Source: Prevotella sp. P6B1
Lineage (GTDB): Bacteria; Bacteroidota; Bacteroidia; Bacteroidales; Bacteroidaceae
Length of the DNA: 64,000 nt
Assembly: GCF_000702825.1 (NCBI RefSeq)
Contig: NZ_JNKF01000014.1
Location: 1 to 64,000 of the forward strand
Reading direction: 5' to 3'
The notes under the pieces were generated by a model that was given only the letters and a program-made list of their open reading frames with translations, was not told where the DNA came from and did no database searches. Shown one piece after another: positions 57,324 to 64,000 of this stretch. Position numbers and translations under genes: made by a program. Numbering within the stretch: position 1 is the first letter of the stretch; each line of letters starts with the position of its first letter.

Positions 57324-60176
57324 TTACCAAAAATCATCATCAAAATCAAATGCTGACTGCTGTTTCTTCTTCGTTGCCGACTTCTGTGGCTCAGCAGGTT
57401 TCTCAGGTGCGATATCCTCAATGTCGGGCGTCTCAAGGTTCTCTGGAATAATAAGCAGATTATCCTTGCTCACCTGCATGGGTGCCAACTCGCGCTCGTA
57501 GAACTGCTGATACTCGTCGTAGCCGATTCTGACGCCCAGGTACGGTAGGTTTTTCTCACTAACCAGCAAACGCATAGTGCCAGCGATATGGGTGCGAAGA
57601 GCCTCGTTGTCATAGAGCATACGGACATATTGCAAAGCCTCATCGAAACTCTGGAAGCCACTCACAATCATACGGTTATAATCACCAGCCTGTTCTACTT
57701 CTATCTCGAAGTTGCGCACCAGGAAGTTGGTGAAGTTGTAGCGTGCCAACTCGAACAGCAACTGGTTCTGGTTCACAGAATCGGGATTGTAAACAAGCAT
57801 GAACATATAGTGGTCGCTGCGGTCTGTGCTCAGCGTGTCGATGGCTGTAGAATCATCAGTCAGCGTTATGTTCTGCTGGCTCCAGAGGTCACCGATCTCG
57901 AACTTACCACCATGTAGTGTCCTACCCTCCTGCACACCCTTGATGATCATGCCTGCCAGCTGACTCACCTCACTCTCAGGGTATTTCTCTACCACCTCTT
58001 TCAACTGGGTCATACACCCTTCGCCATCGCCTGCATTCAGCCTACTCAGGCCACTGATGAAGATAAACTTGTCGCGATGCGCACCTTGCGGGAAACGGGT
58101 AGCCGAGAGGGCGGCATTAGCCTTCACCACCTCAGTCTGGTCAGTCTTAAAGGCATCGTAGGTGGCCACATAGAGCGAGTCTTCTATCTGCTCACCCCAA
58201 CGGGCGTTTTCAGCATATAGTGAATCGGCAATCAAAAGGGTCCATTCGCTCTCTGGGTATTGTTCCTTCAGCTGGCTCATGCACTCATCGGCTTGCATCG
58301 TTCTGCCTTGACGCGAGTAGAGCAACCACAGATGATACCAAACCTCATCATTATGCTCGTAGTCGGGATAATCTGCAGCCAGCCGGCGCAGATAGCGCTC
58401 ACTGATAGCCAGCCGTTCCATCTTGTCCTTCAGGATGATACCTGCATAGAAGAGACCGTCCTTGATGATATTGTGACAGGCAGCCTGCTGCTCTTCCGTG
58501 AATGGTATCTGGGCGAGATAGTACTCACGCTGATGGGGATCGAAGGCTACAGAATCCTGAGGGCCAGAAATGACACTGTCATTGGTCACTATTGTCATGT
58601 CGTCAAGAGGCGCAGCCGACAGACTGTCAGTTTCTGCCGACGGCATGCGGACTACCGTCTGGTTGATACGTCGCCAGTTATCTACATTCTCACGCTTTCC
58701 CCACATGCGCTGGAAGGTAATCTTACCCTGACTCACAGCTGTGGGGTTATAGAAGTACCACGTGCCCCCCGACTGCTGAGCGCCAGGCATTTGCGGGGCA
58801 CCCGAAGGGGGGCGTTGGGACAATGATCGATAATCCGATTGCGCCCCAAGCTGCTGTACATCGGCGTTGTTTTCCAACTCGTTATTGCGTGCCTCCTTCT
58901 CCCGTTTCTTCAGGGCGTCAATCACACGATCGATGGCCTGATAGCGCTCCTTCTCCGGCATTTGAGCAAGCGCCAGCAGAGAATCCTGCAGATGAATGGC
59001 TTCTGTATGTGGTACCAGTTCGTCGAGCACCTTCGAGCGCTGCGACAGCACGTCGTAATCCTTACGTTCCTTGTCGAGCAGTCCGATGGCCTCGTCATAG
59101 CAGCGTTTGGCCTCGCTGAACTGTTCGCGCTCCCAGTAAATGTTACCCAGCGTCAGGAGCAGTACACCTTTCTCGATACCGTTGCGTGTAGCTTTCATGT
59201 TACCCTTCTCATAAGCGGCTATCGCGCTGAGGGTATCGCCTTGAGCCATGTAGATATTGCCAATGGCGTAGTAAACCTGGTCGAGATAGTCGGCATTGTT
59301 ATCATTGGCGGCCATACGTTTCAGCTTGCCTATCATCTGACGACCGTTGTTCTTAGCCAACACTTCGGTCTGGGCGATACGGGCATTAAACTCCAACTCG
59401 TAAGGCGGATGACATCTGACCACATGCTTAAAGGCGCTATAGGCCTGTTGCTGATGGCCTAACAGGTTCTGTATCTGTCCCATCAGATACCATTCGCGCG
59501 CACGTTGCAGCTTGCGACGCTCATGCTTGATGACCTTTTGCAGATAAGGCACCGCCTTGTCGTAACTGCCTTCACGGATATAGTAGTTGGCGTAGGTATA
59601 GTCCCAATCCTTCACAGCTCGGAAGTCCATCGAGTCGCGACTCATATTGCGTATCACGTCCTCGGCATCGTAGCGCCATCCCAGTTCCGTATAGCTTTTG
59701 GCAAGCCAGGCGCGAGCCAGTCCGCTGCGCATAGGATCGCCCAGATACAACCGGGCCATATACGAGAAGGTGGCAGCAGCCTCTTCGAACTGCCCCATCT
59801 GGAACTCAGCCTTACCCATCAGCAGCCACGCTTTCCAGAGGAACGGATTCAGTTCGCGTCCTTTCTCCTTGATACTATGGCGCTGGATGGCTTTCTCCAT
59901 CTTCTCTACCGTTCGCTCGTAGTTCGATTTGCCTATCTCGCGACTGTTCTTATTGGCCACAGGATAGAGTGGCAACAGTTCTGTATAGTTGTCCTTGTTG
60001 CCTTTCTCCTTTTCCAGATTGCCATCGAGAAAGGCAATATGACCATTATAATAGGTATTATAGCGCGCATTGAAGGCATGCCACCAACGCGACTTAGCGG
60101 TATGCTTATTCTTTTGCGCGAGACAAGGGGCGAAAAAGAAAAATGCGGTTGTAAGAATGATACAAACCTTATTCAT
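57324..60176 (-). CDS. porW: PorW/SprE-like TPR protein of type IX secretion
   Basis: 950 residues from the ATG at 60176. A signal peptide (MNKVCIILTTAFFFFAPCLAQ; possible lipid site at Cys18) is followed by SRWWHAFNARYNTYYNGHIAF, which matches the N terminus of PorW/SprE proteins as I recall them. TPR repeats cover about 110-400 and again 560-740. The neighbour is porX. The ATG overlaps the stop of the 85-residue gene (TGATG). A generic TPR lipoprotein is the alternative. Confidence 0.78.
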   Translation of the reverse strand: MNKVCIILTTAFFFFAPCLAQKNKHTAKSRWWHAFNARYNTYYNGHIAFLDGNLEKEKGNKDNYTELLPLYPVANKNSREIGKSNYERTVEKMEKAIQRHSIKEKGRELNPFLWKAWLLMGKAEFQMGQFEEAAATFSYMARLYLGDPMRSGLARAWLAKSYTELGWRYDAEDVIRNMSRDSMDFRAVKDWDYTYANYYIREGSYDKAVPYLQKVIKHERRKLQRAREWYLMGQIQNLLGHQQQAYSAFKHVVRCHPPYELEFNARIAQTEVLAKNNGRQMIGKLKRMAANDNNADYLDQVYYAIGNIYMAQGDTLSAIAAYEKGNMKATRNGIEKGVLLLTLGNIYWEREQFSEAKRCYDEAIGLLDKERKDYDVLSQRSKVLDELVPHTEAIHLQDSLLALAQMPEKERYQAIDRVIDALKKREKEARNNELENNADVQQLGAQSDYRSLSQRPPSGAPQMPGAQQSGGTWYFYNPTAVSQGKITFQRMWGKRENVDNWRRINQTVVRMPSAETDSLSAAPLDDMTIVTNDSVISGPQDSVAFDPHQREYYLAQIPFTEEQQAACHNIIKDGLFYAGIILKDKMERLAISERYLRRLAADYPDYEHNDEVWYHLWLLYSRQGRTMQADECMSQLKEQYPESEWTLLIADSLYAENARWGEQIEDSLYVATYDAFKTDQTEVVKANAALSATRFPQGAHRDKFIFISGLSRLNAGDGEGCMTQLKEVVEKYPESEVSQLAGMIIKGVQEGRTLHGGKFEIGDLWSQQNITLTDDSTAIDTLSTDRSDHYMFMLVYNPDSVNQNQLLFELARYNFTNFLVRNFEIEVEQAGDYNRMIVSGFQSFDEALQYVRMLYDNEALRTHIAGTMRLLVSEKNLPYLGVRIGYDEYQQFYERELAPMQVSKDNLLIIPENLETPDIEDIAPEKPAEPQKSATKKKQQSAFDFDDDFW

Positions 60177-60433
60177 CAATCCTTATCGAACTTCCAGTAT
60201 CTTCCCAGTTTGTTCAGTACGTTCTTATTCTTTTCTGATTCTTCTTTTTTCTTCTTCTGTTTCTGCTCTTCCAGCAGACAGTGTATCTTGCAGTCGCCCT
60301 CATCGGCAGCTGTACAGGTAGAGCAGTCGTGTCCCTGCTTAATCTCATCGTCGCCCCTGTCAAACCAGTTGGCTATCAGCGCTATCACACCGAGGGCGGC
60401 TATCATCGCTACACAAACTAATGCAAACATCAT
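60176..60433 (-). CDS. Small membrane protein with cysteine cluster
   Basis: 85 residues. One membrane helix (about 3-22) is followed by CSTCTAADEGDCKIHC (four Cys, about 37-52) and a Lys/Glu-rich tail. The four cysteines could bind metal or form disulfides. No function is known to me. It is coupled to aroA (ATGATG) and to the porW-like gene (TGATG), which suggests a single transcript. Confidence 0.72.
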   Translation of the reverse strand: MMFALVCVAMIAALGVIALIANWFDRGDDEIKQGHDCSTCTAADEGDCKIHCLLEEQKQKKKKEESEKNKNVLNKLGRYWKFDKD

Positions 60434-61683
60434 AAGCTCTCAATATTAAATCCAACATATTTCAGGTCGTCCCAGAACTTAGGATACGACTTGGTGACCA
60501 CCTGCGGATTATTGATAATCAATCCGTTAGTGCGCAAGGCAAAGGGTGCGAAGGCCAGCGCCATACGATGGTCTTCGTAGGTATCGATGCCTGCCTCAAG
60601 GTTGGGCTCACAGCGCTCGCCGTCCCAATAGAGTTCGCTATCGTTAGCATCGTGTATCACGTAGCCCAGTTTCCGCATTTCGTTCTTCAAGGCTGCAATA
60701 CGGTCGGTCTCCTTGATTTTCAGGGTTGAGAGACCCTTGAAGTGAAAGGGGATATCGAGTGCGGCGCAGGTCACCACAAAGGTCTGTGCCAAGTCGGGCG
60801 CATTTACAAAGTCGTACTCCAACTTCGATACGCCTCGGCCATTCTTCTTCAGTGTCACCAACTGTGGAATACCCTTCTTCTGGGTTTCAAAAGTAGTCTT
60901 TACGCCCAGCAGACTGAAGATATAGCGGGTGGTTGAGTCGCCTTGCATCGAGCCATCCATCAGGCCAGTCAGCTTCACTTCAGCCTCGCGGTCCTTGCTC
61001 AGCGCCACCATCTCATACCAATAGCTGGCACCACTCCAGTCGCTCTCTATATAGTAGTCGCGACTCGTGTAGGGTTTGTGGGTCACTGTAATCGTATCTG
61101 GTGTGCTCCACTTGGCTTCAGCGCCAAACTCGCCCATCATCCACAGCGTAAGGTCAATGTAGGGGCGCGATATAATGTCGCCTGTGAGCTGGAGCGTCAG
61201 ACCGTTCTTCAACATAGGGCCGATCATGAGTAGTGCCGAGATGTATTGCGAACTGACGTTGCCTGGAATCTCGAGTACGCCGCCAGCCAGTTTCTTACCA
61301 GTAATCTTCAGGGGTGGGAATCCCTCTTCACCCACATATTCGATCTGCGCGCCCAATTTGCGGAGCGCATCGACTAAGATGGCAATGGGGCGATGCTTCA
61401 TGCGGTCTGTACCTGTTATCACATGGGTGCCACGCATCACGCTCAGGTAGGCCGTCATAAATCGCATGGCGGTACCTGCAGCTTTTATGTTAATCTCGTC
61501 GGGCATATATTTCAGCGCCTCGATAATCACCTCTGTATCATCGCAATCGCTCAGGTTCTCAGGCAGGCTGCTGCCACCACTAAGGGCATAGATGATCAGG
61601 GCACGGTTGGATATGCTTTTTGAGGCTGGCAACTGGATGGTCTGAGCCAAACGTTCAGGTGCCGAGAGTCTATATTGCTTCAT
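60430..61683 (-). CDS. aroA: 3-phosphoshikimate 1-carboxyvinyltransferase (EPSP synthase)
   Basis: 417 residues from the ATG at 61683. It makes EPSP in the shikimate pathway. LPASKSISNRALI (about 17-29), AGTAMRFMTAYL (about 80) and KETDRIAAL (about 322) are family motifs. Spacing is slightly divergent from the E. coli type, as usual in Bacteroidetes. First gene of the leftward set that leads to porX and tsaE. Confidence 0.94.
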   Translation of the reverse strand: MKQYRLSAPERLAQTIQLPASKSISNRALIIYALSGGSSLPENLSDCDDTEVIIEALKYMPDEINIKAAGTAMRFMTAYLSVMRGTHVITGTDRMKHRPIAILVDALRKLGAQIEYVGEEGFPPLKITGKKLAGGVLEIPGNVSSQYISALLMIGPMLKNGLTLQLTGDIISRPYIDLTLWMMGEFGAEAKWSTPDTITVTHKPYTSRDYYIESDWSGASYWYEMVALSKDREAEVKLTGLMDGSMQGDSTTRYIFSLLGVKTTFETQKKGIPQLVTLKKNGRGVSKLEYDFVNAPDLAQTFVVTCAALDIPFHFKGLSTLKIKETDRIAALKNEMRKLGYVIHDANDSELYWDGERCEPNLEAGIDTYEDHRMALAFAPFALRTNGLIINNPQVVTKSYPKFWDDLKYVGFNIESL

Positions 61684-61710
61684 TTTTTGTAATTGTCGTT
61701 TTCTACGATG

Positions 61711-61718
61711 CAAAGATA
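61711..61718 (-). promoter_or_regulatory. -7 element of the aroA promoter
   Basis: The minus strand reads TATCTTTG 27 bases before the aroA ATG. No TTTG stands about 20 bases upstream. Confidence 0.5.
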
Positions 61719-61788
61719 CGCATTTTCAGCCACAGAGCGCTCATTTTTACACATTTTATCACATTTTTCCTATTAATGTGTGTTAATC

Positions 61789-61821
61789 TTTGCGCCGGTT
61801 CGCAATCTTTTTGTACTTTTG
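61789..61821 (+). promoter_or_regulatory. Promoter of the pectate lyase gene
   Basis: TTTG (61789-61792) and TACTTTTG (61814-61821) are 21 bases apart, 32 bases before the ATG at 61854. Confidence 0.72.
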
Positions 61822-61853
61822 CAGCCAGAACAACAATTTTAACAAACATCTGT

Positions 61854-62936
61854 ATGAACTACATTAAGACTACTCTACTGTCGGCCCTCATTGGGCTATT
61901 ACCTATCGCCACAGCTTCGGCTCAGGGCGAAAAGATGCTGAGAGAAAAGAATCCCGAGTTTTTCAAATCTGCCGAAGCCCGCCGTGTGGGCGACCAGTTG
62001 CTGATATGGCAACGCAATACCGGTGGATGGCCCAAGAACATCGATATGGTGACGCCGCTTACTGACGCCCAGCGCCAACAGGTGTTGGCCGACAAGCAGG
62101 TGACTGACGACTCGACCATCGACAACGGTGCTACCACCATGCAGATGACCTTCCTGGCTCGTCTGTGGCAGCAGACCAAGGATGAGCGCTATCGCGAGGC
62201 ATTCAACAAGGGCGTACGCTATCTGCTGAGTGGTCAGTACGAGAATGGCGGCTGGCCCCAGTTCTGGCCCACCATGCGCAATTACCAGATACACATTACT
62301 TATAATGACGATGCGATGGTGAACACGCTGATCATCCTGCGCGAGATACTGAAAGACCGCGAGCCATTTAAGGATCTGAGTGATGCAGAGCTCGACAAGC
62401 AGATTGAGAAAGCATATAATAAAGGTATCGACTGCATTCTGAACACACAGATCAAAGTGGGCGACACACTAACCGTATGGTGCCAACAGCACGACCACAC
62501 CACCCTTGCGCCAGCCAAAGCACGCTCGTACGAGCTGCCATCGTTCTGCTCGATGGAGAGTGCAAGCATCGTGCGTTTCCTGATGAATCTGCCCAACCCC
62601 GATGAGCGCGTACGCAAGGCCATACACAGTGCGATGGCGTGGTTCGACAAGCACAAGATTACCGGCTACCGCCTGGAGCGTATCGGCAAGAAGGGCGAGC
62701 CTGGTGCCGACACCCGATTGGTGGCCGACGAGAAGGCCGGACCACTGTGGGCCCGATTCTACGATTTGGAGACCTGCCAGCCCTACGTTTGCGACCGCGA
62801 TGGAGTGCCCCGTAAGCATCTGTGGGAGATTGGTCCTGAGCGCCGAAATGGCTACAGTTGGTACAACGATCGTGCTGAACAACTGTTCGAAAAGTACGAA
62901 AAATGGAAAAATAAGTGGGAAAACAAAAAAAAGTAA
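61854..62936 (+). CDS. Pectate lyase, PL10-like
   Basis: 360 residues from the ATG at 61854, with signal peptide MNYIKTTLLSALIGLLPIATASA. An all-helical (alpha/alpha toroid) lyase is suggested by QRNTGGWPKNIDM, DDSTIDNGATTMQM, YENGGWPQFWP and ITYNDDAMVNTL, which are PL10 landmarks. It probably cleaves polygalacturonate in the periplasm by beta-elimination. No surface-export domain is seen at the C terminus. A longer upstream ORF start lacks a signal peptide at its N terminus and covers the promoter. Confidence 0.87.
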   Translation: MNYIKTTLLSALIGLLPIATASAQGEKMLREKNPEFFKSAEARRVGDQLLIWQRNTGGWPKNIDMVTPLTDAQRQQVLADKQVTDDSTIDNGATTMQMTFLARLWQQTKDERYREAFNKGVRYLLSGQYENGGWPQFWPTMRNYQIHITYNDDAMVNTLIILREILKDREPFKDLSDAELDKQIEKAYNKGIDCILNTQIKVGDTLTVWCQQHDHTTLAPAKARSYELPSFCSMESASIVRFLMNLPNPDERVRKAIHSAMAWFDKHKITGYRLERIGKKGEPGADTRLVADEKAGPLWARFYDLETCQPYVCDRDGVPRKHLWEIGPERRNGYSWYNDRAEQLFEKYEKWKNKWENKKK

Positions 62937-62944
62937 GCCAAAAA

Positions 62945-62976
62945 TTTGGTAGTTTCAAAAATACTCCGTACCTTTG
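62945..62976 (+). promoter_or_regulatory. tRNA-Pro promoter
   Basis: TTTG (62945-62948) and TACCTTTG (62969-62976) are 20 bases apart, 44 bases before the tRNA. Confidence 0.72.
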
Positions 62977-63020
62977 CACCCGCATTCGACAATGAGGTCG
63001 GTGTTAAGCATAGTTTTGAT

Positions 63021-63093
63021 CGGGATTTAGCGCAGTTGGTAGCGCACACGTCTGGGGGGCGCGAGGTCGCTGGTTCGAGTCCAGTAATCCCGA
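63021..63093 (+). tRNA. tRNA-Pro (anticodon GGG)
   Basis: The acceptor CGGGATT/AATCCCG, D arm GCGC/GCGC and T arm GCTGG/CCAGT fold cleanly, with discriminator A. The anticodon loop CTGGGGG gives GGG, reading CCC/CCU. The anticodon stem CACGT/GCGCG leaves an A28-C42 mismatch and a U31-G39 wobble. CCA is not encoded. Confidence 0.9.
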
Positions 63094-63100
63094 CAGGAGG

Positions 63101-63134
63101 AGCGAGGGAGTCGAAAGATTCCCTCGCTTTTTTC
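63101..63134 (+). terminator. Terminator after tRNA-Pro
   Basis: AGCGAGGGAGTC and GATTCCCTCGCT pair (one G-U) with loop GAAA and then a T run. Confidence 0.85.
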
Positions 63135-63164
63135 TTTTTCATACGCTTGCTGTAGTACCAAAAG

Positions 63165-63192
63165 TAATCCCCTCCGTGATTGGAGGGGATTA
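63165..63192 (-). terminator. Hairpin between tRNA-Pro and the MORN-like gene
   Basis: TAATCCCCTCC and GGAGGGGATTA form a perfect 11-base stem. Only a short T-rich tail follows on the minus strand, so it is a modest terminator for the leftward gene. Confidence 0.6.
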
Positions 63193-63198
63193 ACTATT

Positions 63199-63885
63199 TT
63201 AACGACGGCGGATGTGCAGGATATCGTCCTTGGTGCCGCGAGAGACATAGCCTAACAACTGGCTCACCTCGTTCATCAACTTGGCATTGATAAGCTCGCG
63301 CAAACTCACTTCCGTTGGCGTGCGATGTCCTTCGGCATCCTCGTGATAGGCATTCTGGAAGATGCCGTGCGACCAGTTCTCTGTGATTGTAGATACAATT
63401 TTTCGCCTGTCGTACTTGATCAGCGTCCAAGGACCGTCAGGATAACCATTATCGTCGCACAAACCGTGAAAACTATGTCCATCCTTGAAACGACCAGTAA
63501 TATGGCCACTCACCTCACCATCGAAAACCGTCAGCGCCAGGTCTTCGGCAGTATCATCTGTGTTGTTCAGTGACGCATAGATCATATCGCCGCTCAACAC
63601 GCCACACATGAAGTGCGTGCGCAGCTCTTTACGTCCATCGCTATGCTTACAGAACATCGACCAGTAGCCACTCTTAAAATCGTGCTCGTACTCGCCTTCC
63701 GCATGCTCATAATTGCCATCCTTGTGATTGCACTCGTAGCGGAACTTGCCATCCAACACATGCCCTTGGGCCGTTGGAATATACACATACTCAGCCGCGC
63801 CACGCTCAAACTTACCACGATAGAACTTATGACCAGCAGGAACATTGGTCATTAACCTAGTAAAAAATCTGTTGACACAGTTCAT
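63199..63885 (-). CDS. Hypothetical protein, MORN/YwqK-like
   Basis: 228 residues, no signal peptide. Repeated Gly/aromatic/Asp stretches (GYWSMFCKHSDGRKE, GHITGRFKDGHSFHG, DGPWTLIKYDRRK) recall MORN-type repeats. The C-terminal 40 residues are helical and basic. No function is assigned. It follows the partial nitroreductase by 11 bases on the same strand and may share its transcript. Confidence 0.6.
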   Translation of the reverse strand: MNCVNRFFTRLMTNVPAGHKFYRGKFERGAAEYVYIPTAQGHVLDGKFRYECNHKDGNYEHAEGEYEHDFKSGYWSMFCKHSDGRKELRTHFMCGVLSGDMIYASLNNTDDTAEDLALTVFDGEVSGHITGRFKDGHSFHGLCDDNGYPDGPWTLIKYDRRKIVSTITENWSHGIFQNAYHEDAEGHRTPTEVSLRELINAKLMNEVSQLLGYVSRGTKDDILHIRRR

Positions 63886-63896
63886 ACTGGATCTAT

Positions 63897-64000
63897 TTAA
63901 TAGAACTTCACAACATCATCGAGAGGCTTGCGCTCTGGGCGGTTTGGCTCTTCAGCACGATAGCCCAGCGAAATAACAGCCATGATAGTCTCGCTCTCAG
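63897..64000 (-). CDS. C-terminal part of a nitroreductase-like protein (cut by window edge)
   Basis: The last 33 or so codons read IMAVISLGYRAEEPNRPE and end DDVVKFY, as in the C terminus of NAD(P)H nitroreductases. The start lies beyond the window. It is not the same gene as the nitroreductase at 787-1284. Confidence 0.65.
   Translation of the reverse strand, partial: ESETIMAVISLGYRAEEPNRPERKPLDDVVKFY

Noticed and set aside
61620..61853. Longer N terminus for the pectate lyase
   Set aside because: It would cover the promoter TTTG/TACTTTTG and hide the signal peptide that starts at 61854.

Overview
The window looks like a chromosomal segment of a Bacteroidales bacterium, most likely Prevotella or a close relative. 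Direct signs are repeated Bacteroidetes-type promoters (TTTG, about 20 bp, TAnnTTTG), a fused LpxC-FabZ gene, a PorX-type regulator with a PglZ domain beside a PorW/SprE-like TPR protein (type IX secretion), a glutamine-dependent NadE, and an Rnf operon led by RseC. The genus is inferred from overall gene style and from short 'cattgaac'-like intergenic spacers. No 16S gene is present to settle it.

Layout. 1-7.4 kb: tRNA-Lys(CTT), then a leftward block gyrA, TPR protein, SGNH hydrolase, UDP-glucuronate decarboxylase, nitroreductase and a DKNYY-repeat protein. 7.6-10.1 kb: rightward clpC. 10.2-18.4 kb: leftward nadE with a DUF2027-like gene, preceded by rseC-rnfBCDGEA. 18.6-28 kb: a small conserved protein, a lipoprotein, a GH10-like glycosidase, metH without its activation domain, smpB, a DUF4375-like gene, a WalJ-like MBL hydrolase and a TamA/BamA-like outer-membrane protein. 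28.05-28.8 kb: a TrmH-family methyltransferase.

The unusual region lies at about 28.9-35.2 kb, between trmH and prfA. It is an AT-rich mosaic of at least six 'toxin tail plus small downstream gene' modules. The first is a short stand-alone RHS core with a Cys-containing C-terminal domain. Later modules carry full, partial or minimal copies of the 5' end of one exported protein (signal peptide MKLKLLLPLLL), each broken at a different place and joined to a different short C-terminal tail. Each tail is followed at once by a small lipoprotein, membrane protein or cytosolic protein that fits an immunity role. No full-length RHS gene and no transposase is visible. I read this as a reservoir, or graveyard, of RHS toxin tails and immunity genes.

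35.5-47.3 kb: rightward prfA, pyrF, an HD hydrolase, then lpxD, lpxC-fabZ, lpxA, miaA, a class A penicillin-binding protein and a PIF1-like helicase. 47.3-51 kb: tadA diverges from birA and pyrH; the phosphatidylethanolamine genes psd and pssA run leftward with a DUF4834-like gene. 51.2-55.3 kb: dnaE and trxA. 55.3-61.7 kb: a leftward cluster aroA, a small Cys-rich membrane protein, porW-like, porX and tsaE. 61.9-64 kb: a PL10-like pectate lyase, tRNA-Pro(GGG), a hypothetical protein and the end of a nitroreductase-like gene cut by the window edge.
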